In this document: one piece after another, positions 1 through 6,538 of the stretch
Position numbering within the stretch: position 1 is the stretch's first letter
Layout of the letters: the number at the start of each line of letters is the position of its first letter
Assembly: GCA_002505805.1 (NCBI GenBank)
Contig: DAWB01000159.1
Span: 1-13,489 of the forward strand
DNA from: Methanosaeta sp. UBA80
Lineage (GTDB): Archaea; Halobacteriota; Methanosarcinia; Methanotrichales; Methanotrichaceae
Direction of reading: 5' to 3'
DNA length: 13,489 nt
The notes under the pieces: generated by a model
Seen by the model: the letters and a program-made list of their open reading frames with translations, nothing else
What the model was told of the DNA's origin: nothing
The model's database searches: none
Program-made: the position numbers and the translations under genes

Positions 1-226
1 TAAAATATCATTTTACAATCTGTAATTGAGCAAAATTTCGAAATAACTCGAAATCGGTTGCCGGTGGGCACTTGCTGTTAATGTAAAACTTGGCAGAAAA
101 GACCAGAAGATTAGTACGATACATATTGGTTCTTAACCGATGACGCATGAATTGAGATCTGGACTTATTCCAAATTATCCTTATCGCCTCGCTAACTTTA
201 ATAAGCTCTTATGAAATCCATGGATT
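1..226. other. Gene-free AT-rich leader region
   Basis: I see no coding frame or RNA gene here. The stretch is AT-rich. It contains a perfect 10-nt palindrome, ATTTCGAAAT at 35-44, with TCGAAAT repeated at 48-54. A TATA-like box lies at its right end (separate entry). The left edge is cut by the window. Confidence 0.5.
197..204 (+). promoter_or_regulatory. TATA-like box, possible leaderless promoter
   Basis: TTTAATAA is centred about 27 nt upstream of the GTG at 227. At the usual archaeal TATA-to-start distance, transcription would begin at or next to that GTG, giving a leaderless mRNA. No good ribosome site precedes the GTG, which fits. Inference from spacing only. Confidence 0.35.
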
Positions 227-712
227 GTGGCACAACTGGACCTCGGCATTGTGCAGGTAGATGTGAGTATTGCGCAATTGATTGTATCTATAATTATTGC
301 TAGTCTAGCAATTATCAGCTTTATAATATCTCTGCGATATAGGCAATCCAAATTTAGGTTAATTGTTGATCCTGATCATGGGTATGTCAGCATAAATGGA
401 GTGATAACTTCAACATTGCATGTTAAAGGTAATTACAGAAATAAGGTCATCCTTAGTGTTCCAAAAGAGCCTCATGGTGTGCACGTAGCATTTTCTCCTG
501 AGGAGGTCGAACCAAAAGGGATCTTTAATTTTTTCAATAGAGTAGGGGTTTCGGTAATTTCGATATCCGTAAGTCTTGATGCTAAAGATGGGCGCTATCC
601 GATTGTAGTTGTGGGCACTGAAAAGGTTGGATCGGGCTCTGGTGCTTCTAGCTCTGACGGAAGATGGAAAAATAGCTGTACTTATCACCTATATTGTGGT
701 AATGTAAGATGA
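227..712 (+). CDS. Membrane-anchored protein with Ig-like beta domain
   Basis: 161 residues with a GTG start; I cannot name the family. Residues about 15-36 form one hydrophobic helix followed by basic residues (RYRQSKFR), so the rest could face either side; the positive-inside rule would put it in the cytoplasm. Residues about 60-160 look like a beta-sandwich of the kind often repeated in secreted proteins: a strand, then P-x-G-V-x-V-x-F-S-P (near residues 82-91), a Ser/Val-rich strand, and G-x-Y-P-I-x-V-x-G-T. The C-terminal SGSGASSS stretch is a loop, not an obvious frameshift. The stop overlaps the next ATG by 4 nt (ATGA, 709-712), suggesting translational coupling to the TPR gene. Codon use is AT-richer than further downstream. 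Function unknown. Confidence 0.7.
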   Translation: MAQLDLGIVQVDVSIAQLIVSIIIASLAIISFIISLRYRQSKFRLIVDPDHGYVSINGVITSTLHVKGNYRNKVILSVPKEPHGVHVAFSPEEVEPKGIFNFFNRVGVSVISISVSLDAKDGRYPIVVVGTEKVGSGSGASSSDGRWKNSCTYHLYCGNVR

Positions 713-1416
713 TGCTGTGTTTTGGGGTATGGGAAGTGATATATACATCGAGAATTAGTCAAAGGTTGAATTTCATGGAGTCATCAAAATTCGGCAATTT
801 GGCATCGGATACGGGTAGGAATGGGTTCAACTCTCTTTCGGCCAAAGCGTGGATTACGAAAGCAAGAGCAGCAAATCGCAATAAAGACTATGAAGATGCA
901 ATTAAATACTTTAATAAGTATCGAGCTGTCGACCCGTCGAACAGCGAAGTGATAATTGAACTTGGAGGAGCGTTATATAATATTGAACGATATGATGATG
1001 CGATCGCATGTTATGACAATCTGATAAATAATTTGGAAATCGAGAGCAAAAAAAGCAGAAGTGATCAGATATTAATAGCGAATGCCCTAAAAGGAAAAGG
1101 TAATGCTCTTGTGGCGAAAGGTAATTACGAAGAAGCGCTTAGGTTATATAACAAGGTCATTGCAGACGCAAAGAATACAAAGATATCTAATGATGCGCTT
1201 TATAACAAAGCTATCGTTTATTATAAAACGCAGAACTATGAGAAAGCTGATGAATTATTTAATGAAGTTACTAATAAAAATTTAAATGATGAGTTAGCTT
1301 GGAGAGGCAAAGCTGCAGCACTTGAGAAATTGGGGAAAAGGGATGAAGCATTCAAAGCACTCATTAAAAGCATGAAGTCAGCCGGCATTAAATTGAGAAA
1401 GCTGGGCATAAGATAA
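709..1416 (+). CDS. Tetratricopeptide repeat protein
   Basis: 235 residues, most of them TPR motifs: about 45-77, 79-113, 121-156, 160-193 and 195-227. Each shows the A/G-x(3)-Y/F...A-x(3)-Y/F-x-K/E pattern, for example KDYEDAIKYFNK, ERYDDAIACYDN, GNYEEALRLYNK and QNYEKADELFNE. TPRs form a superhelix for protein-protein contacts, so it probably acts as a scaffold or adaptor; the partner is unknown, and the upstream membrane protein is a candidate because the genes overlap (ATGA). No signal peptide or membrane helix is visible. The start is uncertain: the ATG at 775 (Met23) has AAAGG nine nt upstream and a TATATA-like run near 739-745, so a 213-residue product is also plausible and loses no TPR. 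The gene lies in the AT-rich segment. Confidence 0.8.
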   Translation: MMLCFGVWEVIYTSRISQRLNFMESSKFGNLASDTGRNGFNSLSAKAWITKARAANRNKDYEDAIKYFNKYRAVDPSNSEVIIELGGALYNIERYDDAIACYDNLINNLEIESKKSRSDQILIANALKGKGNALVAKGNYEEALRLYNKVIADAKNTKISNDALYNKAIVYYKTQNYEKADELFNEVTNKNLNDELAWRGKAAALEKLGKRDEAFKALIKSMKSAGIKLRKLGIR

Positions 1417-1464
1417 ATACGGCCCCTCGCTGTTTTGTATGGGCAGGCTCGGATTCTGAGGCCT

Positions 1465-1477
1465 GATTAGAATTATC
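1465..1477 (+). repeat. 13-nt direct repeat, copy 1
   Basis: GATTAGAATTATC is identical to 1635-1647. The repeat is exact but short and AT-rich, so it could be chance or a binding site. Confidence 0.4.
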
Positions 1478-1634
1478 GACAAAACGCAGTCAATGAAAGA
1501 ATCAATATCAAGTGCCTCTTATTCCGGACTCACTGCTAAGCTTTGTACGAGGAATTGCGAATCGATATCCTTAGGTTATCTACAGAAAATAGCGAAGAGC
1601 CATAAGTACTTTGAATTGAGTTTTTGGCTAACCA

Positions 1635-1647
1635 GATTAGAATTATC
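1635..1647 (+). repeat. 13-nt direct repeat, copy 2
   Basis: Exact second copy of GATTAGAATTATC, 170 nt after the first. The flanking bases do not match copy 1. Confidence 0.4.
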
Positions 1648-1829
1648 TCCAATCACTCTATAGTTCTTCCCAGCAAAAATACCTGGCCTAGCCCAACATT
1701 TATTAATGCCTGACAGCGCTAATTGCCTCTAGGCTATTTGGGAATGGGGTATTTCAGTTGATAGTGATAGAGCCCAAAGCCTGCGATAAGAATCTCAATA
1801 AGGAAAAAACGAGAATGGAGGCCGAAGAA

Positions 1830-2603
1830 TTGAGTTCGAAGCTAATTCTCTGGTTAAGCCTGGCGGCTCTGGCCCTTTGCGTCGCCGCCTCAGCCCAGGA
1901 GAGCACCCTGCGGGTTACTGGCGTCGGAAGCGTTCAGGTTCCCGCCGATACCGCTATCATCGCATTTTATGTTCAGAACAGCAGCGCCAACATGACCTCC
2001 GCCCAGGAGGCCGCCTCTCTTATGCTCAATCAGACCGAGGAGGCCCTCTTGTCCGCCGGGGTCAGCCAGGATGAGATCGGAGCGCATCGGTCCAAGGGAC
2101 GCATCACCACTCATAAGGTGATCTGCAATACCATCAACAACAGCACCGACTGCCGGGATGTGACGGTCAATGCCGCCACCATGAGGATGATGGTCCGACT
2201 GGATAGCAGCGACGTCAATGAGACAAAACGGATCATAGAGGCGGCTGAGGCAGCCGGGGCAGAGGCCGCTCTATGGGGCTATGAGCTGAGCGATCCGGCA
2301 AATGCCATGGACCAGGCCAGAAAGAAAGCCCTGGAGAATGCCAGGGCCAAGGCGGCGTACTATGCTTCCAGCTATGATCTCACTCTAGGTGAGTCGATGC
2401 AGATAGAGGAGCCGGCTTATCCCGATATCGAGATGGGTCCGAGCTACGGCTGGGAGAGGCCCTGGAGGATGGGACGGATGCATTGGATGCACTGGATGGA
2501 TCCCTTCTCCGAGATGGATCGTTTCTGGAGAGATGAATTCATTCCGGAGGGAATGGCTGAGGTCACCGCCTACGTCCGGGCCACATACCAGGTCAAGAGC
2601 TGA
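1830..2603 (+). CDS. Secreted SIMPL-domain (DUF541) protein
   Basis: 257 residues from the TTG at 1830, chosen because GGAGG (1817-1821) sits 8 nt before it and it gives a clean signal peptide, ending about residue 22 (AASA|QE). The frame stays open to a TTG at 1758 and an ATG at 1815; neither has a comparable ribosome site. The SIMPL/DUF541 family is recognised by the opening strand LRVTGVGSVQVPADTA, the helix around residues 160-182 (DQARKKALENARAKA) followed by a G-E-S...I-E-E turn, and the closing strand EVTAYVRATYQV. Two cysteines (99 and 108) could form a disulfide, and NNST between them is a sequon. Residues 197-240 form an unusual Met/Trp/His-rich insertion before the last strand. The family is periplasmic or extracellular with no settled biochemical role. 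It appears monocistronic. Confidence 0.85.
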   Translation: MSSKLILWLSLAALALCVAASAQESTLRVTGVGSVQVPADTAIIAFYVQNSSANMTSAQEAASLMLNQTEEALLSAGVSQDEIGAHRSKGRITTHKVICNTINNSTDCRDVTVNAATMRMMVRLDSSDVNETKRIIEAAEAAGAEAALWGYELSDPANAMDQARKKALENARAKAAYYASSYDLTLGESMQIEEPAYPDIEMGPSYGWERPWRMGRMHWMHWMDPFSEMDRFWRDEFIPEGMAEVTAYVRATYQVKS

Positions 2604-2633
2604 CCGCCGCAGAGCTGCAGAAGATCCGCCCTA

Positions 2634-2646
2634 TTTTTTTATATAG
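2634..2646 (+). promoter_or_regulatory. T-run and TATA box between two + genes
   Basis: Seven T residues (2634-2640) follow the SIMPL stop and could end its transcript in the archaeal oligo-T manner. They run directly into TTTATATAG (2638-2646), a good TATA box. A start about 27 nt further on, near 2669, would give the next gene a leader of about 65 nt. No strong hairpin precedes the T-run. Confidence 0.45.
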
Positions 2647-2733
2647 AATGAGAGGCAATTATAATCCAAAGATATCATTATCGGTGATACAACATCATAC
2701 AGCCATGCATCGTATTCCAGAGGAGGGATTGAA

Positions 2734-3411
2734 TTGAAAAGACCAGTAATTTGTGCGTTAATGGTAATATCGGCATTTCTTCTAGGCAATACCGGGCAGG
2801 CCGTTGAGGCCAGCCTGCTGCGAGCAGACAGCCCCTGCGGCTGGACGGAGCGTCTGGAGACCTGCCAGGGATCGACTTTCTTTCTGGTAGTGCTTCCGGC
2901 AGATGAAGGCCAGGCCAGGCTCAACCATCTCTATCCCAATGGAACCATCCAGAAATATAGCTACTTCTTCCTGGGATATGATCGTCTGCCCATGTATGCC
3001 GATGAGCCGGGAAGGCATGTCTTCTCATATGTCCTGGCCGGCAAGGAGAGCAACTCGGTGACCGTGGACGTAAACGCCTGCGGGCTGGCATCATATGCTC
3101 CGCCCCGTGCTTCTCTGCCCTGCCCTGCACCCTGCCCCGCCCCCTGTCCGGAGCCCGAGCCGGTGCTGGTTAAGGAGCCGGTCAAAGCTCCGGCTCGCTT
3201 CCAGCCGGTCTCACTATCCGGCCGGGAGTGCGAGGAGCCGCTGATGCTGGAGTACTATCCCATCGGCTCGCACCTCATGAATTACCAGAAGGGTATAGCC
3301 TTTCCAAAATACTCTTCTCAATACCATTTTGGCCGGGACTTCTCATTGGGGACTATTGACGGAAACTATCCTGGAACGCCTTTCATCCTCCAGTATCTCT
3401 CCGATCCCTGA
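2734..3411 (+). CDS. Secreted Pro/Cys-linker protein, function unknown
   Basis: 225 residues with a TTG start fixed by GGAGG at 2722-2726, 7 nt upstream. A signal peptide covers about residues 1-26 (a core such as ALMVISAFLL, then TGQAVEA). The N-terminal domain (about 28-115) has Cys35, Cys44 and Cys116 and looks beta-rich, with a G-R-H-V-F-S-Y-V...S-N-S-V-T-V-D-V ending typical of small extracellular domains. A linker at 129-143 repeats Cys-Pro-Ala-Pro, placing cysteines at 130, 134 and 138. The C-terminal domain (about 160-225) is rich in Tyr/Phe and Gly. I do not recognise a family; a surface or sheath protein is an inference from the secretion signal and low-complexity linker. It is transcribed alone and ends at a strong bidirectional terminator. 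Confidence 0.7.
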   Translation: MKRPVICALMVISAFLLGNTGQAVEASLLRADSPCGWTERLETCQGSTFFLVVLPADEGQARLNHLYPNGTIQKYSYFFLGYDRLPMYADEPGRHVFSYVLAGKESNSVTVDVNACGLASYAPPRASLPCPAPCPAPCPEPEPVLVKEPVKAPARFQPVSLSGRECEEPLMLEYYPIGSHLMNYQKGIAFPKYSSQYHFGRDFSLGTIDGNYPGTPFILQYLSDP

Positions 3412-3427
3412 TAGAAATAAGGTGAAA

Positions 3428-3479
3428 AGCGCCTCGAATCGTGATCTTCGTAATCTTTCGAGGCGCTGGATACATTTTT
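3428..3479. terminator. Bidirectional hairpin terminator between convergent genes
   Basis: A perfect 11-bp stem pairs AGCGCCTCGAA (3428-3438) with TTCGAGGCGCT (3457-3467) around an 18-nt loop. On the + strand ATTTTTA follows a few bases later. On the - strand the stem is followed directly by TTTTC. It lies between the + gene ending at 3411 and the - gene ending at 3493, so it can serve both. Confidence 0.75.
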
Positions 3480-3492
3480 AAAATGATCTCTT

Positions 3493-4410
3493 CTATGCTC
3501 CCAGGCCCAGCCCGGCTCGAAGCAGTACATCGGTGATCAGGGCGGCGAATAGAACTGCCCGGTAGTTGGCGGACTGGTAGAAGAGCCTCTCCCCCCGCTC
3601 TGCAGTGGGGTGGCGAACGAAGTGCAGGTTCTGCCAGAGCAGCCATCCACCCGCCAGCGCTGCCGCCGCCAGGTAGAGCCATCCCAGATTTGCCGCCAGC
3701 CCCAGGGCCAGGGATAGGCCTACTCCTATGATCCAGAAGCCGGCCACCATCCTGGCCGTGGCCGCAATTCCATAGGTGGCGGGCGTCGTGGGTATACCCT
3801 TCTCTCTATCCCCGGCTACATCCCGGCTGGCATCGCAGTTGGTAAAACCCCAATCGGTGATGGCGATCATGGCCGCAAGCATGAGGCCGGCCGGATGCAG
3901 CCCCGGACCGGCCTTCAGAATTCCCGCAGGCTCGAAGGCCAGCCAAACCCCCAGGGGCACCAGCCCGAAGGAGAGCCCCACAAATATCCAGGAGAAGGGG
4001 GTATTCCGCTTGGCCCAGCTGGAGTATATGGAGATGATGATGGTCGCTGCCACCAGTACGGCAAAGCTCTCCGGATTGAGATAGAGGGCCACTGCTGATG
4101 CCACCAGGAAAAGAAAGAGCGACCAGAGCTGCGCCTCCCTCCGGCATAACTGGGCCGAGGGCAGGGGCCGATCGGGCATGGCGATGCTGTCCACATCTAT
4201 GTCGCAGCAATCATTGTAGACATAGGAGCTGGTTATGGCGCAGTAGGCTCCGATGGATGCCAGGATAAAGGGAAAGAGCGGCGGCAGGGCTCCCTCAACG
4301 GCGTAGACGGCAAGAAGCGCCGCTGCTGCGGGCATGGCCAGGTCCATGGGAGCTAAAGGCGGGCGCAACAGCTCTATATGCGCCCTGAATCTGGAGAGGT
4401 AAGGATGCAT
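3493..4410 (-). CDS. UbiA-family membrane prenyltransferase
   Basis: 305 residues from the ATG at 4410, preferred because GGAGAG lies 9 nt upstream; a TTG at 4431 in the same frame has only a poorly spaced GAAGG. UbiA enzymes move a polyprenyl group from its diphosphate to an acceptor inside the membrane. Both Asp-rich Mg/diphosphate motifs are present: NDCCDIDVDS (about residues 66-75), followed by MPDRPLPS, and D-x(3)-D-x(3)-D in DASRDVAGD (about 193-201), followed by GIPTTPATYG. About eight or nine hydrophobic helices lie around these motifs. Archaeal relatives include digeranylgeranylglyceryl phosphate synthase (lipid synthesis) and quinone- or phenazine-type prenyltransferases. The motifs do not settle the substrate, so no symbol is given. 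It follows pgi by 27 nt and is probably co-transcribed with it. Confidence 0.85.
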   Translation of the reverse strand: MHPYLSRFRAHIELLRPPLAPMDLAMPAAAALLAVYAVEGALPPLFPFILASIGAYCAITSSYVYNDCCDIDVDSIAMPDRPLPSAQLCRREAQLWSLFLFLVASAVALYLNPESFAVLVAATIIISIYSSWAKRNTPFSWIFVGLSFGLVPLGVWLAFEPAGILKAGPGLHPAGLMLAAMIAITDWGFTNCDASRDVAGDREKGIPTTPATYGIAATARMVAGFWIIGVGLSLALGLAANLGWLYLAAAALAGGWLLWQNLHFVRHPTAERGERLFYQSANYRAVLFAALITDVLLRAGLGLGA

Positions 4411-4437
4411 GGGCTTTGTCTCTCCACTCAAGTGCCT

Positions 4438-5157
4438 TCAAATGAGCCCTTTAAACAGCTCCAGATGATCATCCGGCCTGGTCAGATACTCCAGAGCACC
4501 CGCCTCTCTGAGGAGGGGGTACATCTCCTGGCTCTTCTTTAATCCGAGCCTGGCCAGGCTTGCCCTGTCGGGAGCTTCGATGCGCCGCAGCTCTGACGCC
4601 TCGCTGCACCTCTGGTTCTTGATCCAGCCTTCCCTGGTGAAAAAGTAAGCTCCGCCTCCTTTGGCCCGGTAGGGCTCATAGAGGGAGGAGAAATCTCTGG
4701 CCACAAAGTTGGCCATCTTGAGGGTCTTGTTGGATCGATTTATGGTCACATGGCCGTAACCTGGGGGCACCAGGACCTTGTCTCCCGCCGAGGCATGGAC
4801 TACAGCCACATCGCTGTGATCCTCGCTCTGCAGAAGATATAGAGCCTCGCCCTCCAGCACCTCATACAGCTCGGGATAGGTTACTGCTCCACCGGGAACC
4901 AAAGGATGGTAGTGTCCGGCGGTCTTGATGTATTCTTTCCCAAGCATTGCGGGAGGAATAATGGTGATATCATAGCGCAGTCCCTGGGCTAAAAGCTTCT
5001 CCTTATCCGCCCGACTGAGGTAGAGATCGCGAAACATGAAATAGAGATCGAAGTCCTCCGCTCCCGCCAGCCAGGGCTGATCGAAGATCACATCAGTCAT
5101 GTCAAAGAGATGGCGAATATCCGGGTCCTGCAATCTGCTGCCGAATTGTAATTGCAT
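4438..5157 (-). CDS. pgiA: Cupin-type glucose-6-phosphate isomerase
   Basis: 239 residues with an ATG start. This is the archaeal cupin phosphoglucose isomerase, unrelated to the common bacterial/eukaryotic Pgi; it interconverts glucose-6-phosphate and fructose-6-phosphate using a metal held in a beta-barrel. The signature is clear: AGHYHPLVPG, then YPELYEVLEGEALYLLQ, with the H-x-H and Glu metal ligands, and a second cupin motif, VLVPPGYGHVTINRS, giving the last His. The barrel is followed by a C-terminal extension of about 60-70 residues (after FVARDFSSLYEPY), longer than compact homologues of about 190 residues. In a methanogen it acts mainly in gluconeogenesis and sugar synthesis. A TATA-like box lies about 40 nt upstream; the UbiA gene follows in the same operon. 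Confidence 0.9.
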   Translation of the reverse strand: MQLQFGSRLQDPDIRHLFDMTDVIFDQPWLAGAEDFDLYFMFRDLYLSRADKEKLLAQGLRYDITIIPPAMLGKEYIKTAGHYHPLVPGGAVTYPELYEVLEGEALYLLQSEDHSDVAVVHASAGDKVLVPPGYGHVTINRSNKTLKMANFVARDFSSLYEPYRAKGGGAYFFTREGWIKNQRCSEASELRRIEAPDRASLARLGLKKSQEMYPLLREAGALEYLTRPDDHLELFKGLI

Positions 5158-5191
5158 CTTCTGCCCACCGATCCTTTAGGTGTCCTTCCTG

Positions 5192-5201
5192 GATTATATA
5201 G
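5192..5201 (-). promoter_or_regulatory. TATA box for the pgi-ubiA operon
   Basis: On the - strand TATATAATCC is centred about 40 nt before the pgi ATG (5157). A start about 27 nt downstream leaves a leader of roughly 13 nt. This suggests pgi has its own promoter despite the same-strand gene 155 nt upstream, after which I see no clear terminator. Confidence 0.45.
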
Positions 5202-5312
5202 GATCTCATCCAGATTTTTCTCTTTCTATGCTCGGGTTCCTGGATAGTCTCCAGCAGAGCTAGGCATAGAGGCTTATCTTCAGCTGCATCTCTCGGAAAG
5301 ATTATATGGCCT

Positions 5313-5762
5313 TCAGCAGGCCAGAGGGCTATTGATGGTGAAATACTCCGTGAGCACCTTTCTGTAGTCTACGATCACATCAACCCTCCAGGTTCCCGGC
5401 AGGCGGGCCACATCAGTGCCTCTGATGGGAAGGCAGCTCCAGACCGGCGCAGCCCACATCCCCGTGAATCCATCGATGGGGGGAATGGTGCTGAAGGAAC
5501 GGGCATAGGTCCTGCCCTCCGGCCAGTACCATCTCCACTCCACGCTGTGAACTCGGGCGTCCCTCCAGATGAGAAGCCAAGAGGCTACCTGCTCGTCATC
5601 AGTAGTGAAGGTATAGGTCCTGTAAAGCGGCATTCCATTCGGGCTGATCTCTCTGGCTATGGTATGCTCGGAGAGAGGAAAGAAGGTGGGATGGGACGCT
5701 CCCCCCAATCCGCTCATGAGCAAGACGGTTAAGGCCAATAAAGTTAGAATTCTTTTCATCAT
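5313..5762 (-). CDS. Small secreted protein, function unknown
   Basis: 149 residues from tandem ATGs (5760-5762, 5757-5759). Residues 2-22 form a classic signal peptide: KR, a hydrophobic core (ILTLLALTVLLMSGLGG), then ASH. The mature part of about 125 residues looks like a single beta-sandwich: alternating strands such as RTYTFTT, ASWLLIW, HSVEWRWYWPEG, TWRVDVIVDY and TEYFTI, with many Trp residues and the loop GMWAAPVWSC. Cys110 and the final Cys149 could pair. The W-R-V-D-V-x-V-D-Y end resembles domains that add an accessory strand to secreted proteins, but I recognise no named family. A TATA-like run (TTATTATACT, about 5803-5812, - strand) precedes it. It is separated from pgi by 155 nt. 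Confidence 0.7.
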   Translation of the reverse strand: MMKRILTLLALTVLLMSGLGGASHPTFFPLSEHTIAREISPNGMPLYRTYTFTTDDEQVASWLLIWRDARVHSVEWRWYWPEGRTYARSFSTIPPIDGFTGMWAAPVWSCLPIRGTDVARLPGTWRVDVIVDYRKVLTEYFTINSPLAC

Positions 5763-5824
5763 TGCTGCTCACCATTACTCCGTAAGTTTATTGCAACCCC
5801 AATAGTATAATAATTATCTGCTGC

Positions 5825-5830
5825 ATAAAA
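5825..5830 (-). terminator. Oligo-T end of the DUF434 operon
   Basis: Read on the - strand, CTTTTTA appears about 50 nt after the DUF434 stop (5880) and just before the TATA-like run of the next - gene. Archaeal RNA polymerase often stops at such T-runs without a hairpin. No stem is visible, so this is a modest call. Confidence 0.35.
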
Positions 5831-5879
5831 AGATGACGATTGAGGGCAGGATTAACCGCCTCATCCATTCGGCTCTTCT

Positions 5880-6512
5880 CTATATGATCGTGGCTTTTAT
5901 CCCCCTCCTTCTGGCAATTTCTGCTGGGAGATCAATGGCTTCTGGGGCAGAATCTATGACAATTCCATCGCTGCTGGCAACTATTTTCCGGCAGCACTTG
6001 AGCTGTCGGTCCACATCCCTCTGGCAGAGGGCATCGCCCTCCAGACCCATCTGCGCCATCAGGCCTCTTATCTCTGCCGCCAGCTCACCGCTGCGGCTGA
6101 TCTGGCAGTCCAGGAGAAAGACGGTTCTGACGGGCCCGGCCTCGGCCAGGAGGCCAAGTATCTCCTGAATGGCGCGGCAGGCACTCTTGCTGGCCCGATA
6201 TCTGCCAAAGAAGCCCCTGGTGTCACGAAGAAAGCCATCGTCGCAGAGGTAGACGGCAAAGCCCTCCAGAAGGCTCTCTGTGGTGATTATGCAGTTGTAT
6301 CCATCCAGGAAGATCTCTCTGCCCCGAATTTCATGCAGACTCAGGGCCCGCCCCATTCTGGACAGAGCAATCCCGGCGGGCACTATCACCCTTTGGAGAA
6401 CCATCCTCTGATCCCCGGCAAGGCGGTGGTGATCGCAGACGAATCGAACCGCAGAGGAGGCAGGATAGCCTCTGTCCATCAGAAACCTGGCCTCCCGGGC
6501 AGCTTGTTTCAA
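5880..6512 (-). CDS. DUF434 family protein with PIN/NYN-like C-terminal half
   Basis: 210 residues from the TTG at 6512; an ATA at 6542 may be the true start (separate entry), giving 220. The N-terminal 60 residues match the archaeal DUF434 pattern: K-x-A-A-R-E-A-x-F-L-x-D-R-G-Y-P, V-C-D-H-H-R-L and R-x-V-L-Q-R. The C-terminal half has spaced acidic motifs, LDGYNCIITTES (about 69-80), LLDCQISRSGELAA and VASSDGIVID (about 179-188), arranged like a PIN/NYN-type nuclease or a related Rossmann-like fold; that comparison is mine and not established. No membrane segment. It is the last gene of the DUF166-fumarase operon, with an apparent overlap to the fumarase beta stop. The biochemical role is unknown. 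Confidence 0.75.
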   Translation of the reverse strand: MKQAAREARFLMDRGYPASSAVRFVCDHHRLAGDQRMVLQRVIVPAGIALSRMGRALSLHEIRGREIFLDGYNCIITTESLLEGFAVYLCDDGFLRDTRGFFGRYRASKSACRAIQEILGLLAEAGPVRTVFLLDCQISRSGELAAEIRGLMAQMGLEGDALCQRDVDRQLKCCRKIVASSDGIVIDSAPEAIDLPAEIARRRGIKATII

Positions 6513-6538
6513 GGTTGGATCAGGGTTTGCTTCCAGGT

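Larger units (their letters stand above)
1417..1757. other. Gene-free spacer with a 13-nt direct repeat
   Basis: There is no convincing coding frame in about 340 nt. The element GATTAGAATTATC occurs at 1465-1477 and again at 1635-1647, 170 nt apart in the same orientation, with unrelated flanks. A TATA-like run, TTTATTAAT, lies at 1699-1707 and may drive the SIMPL gene. Base composition shifts from AT-rich to GC-richer near the right end. Confidence 0.45.

Noticed and set aside
600..720. Frameshift joining the 227 and 709 genes
   Set aside because: The first protein ends in a plausible final strand and the ATGA overlap is a normal coupling arrangement; the second gene is a complete TPR protein.
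1758..1829. Longer SIMPL protein from the TTG at 1758 or ATG at 1815
   Set aside because: The extra residues are charged and would bury the signal peptide inside the protein; the TTG at 1830 has GGAGG at ideal spacing.
5833..6168. Hydrophobic 111-codon + frame starting near 5833
   Set aside because: The N-terminus looks membrane-like, but it overlaps the DUF434 gene on the other strand and quickly turns into Ser/Arg-rich shadow sequence.
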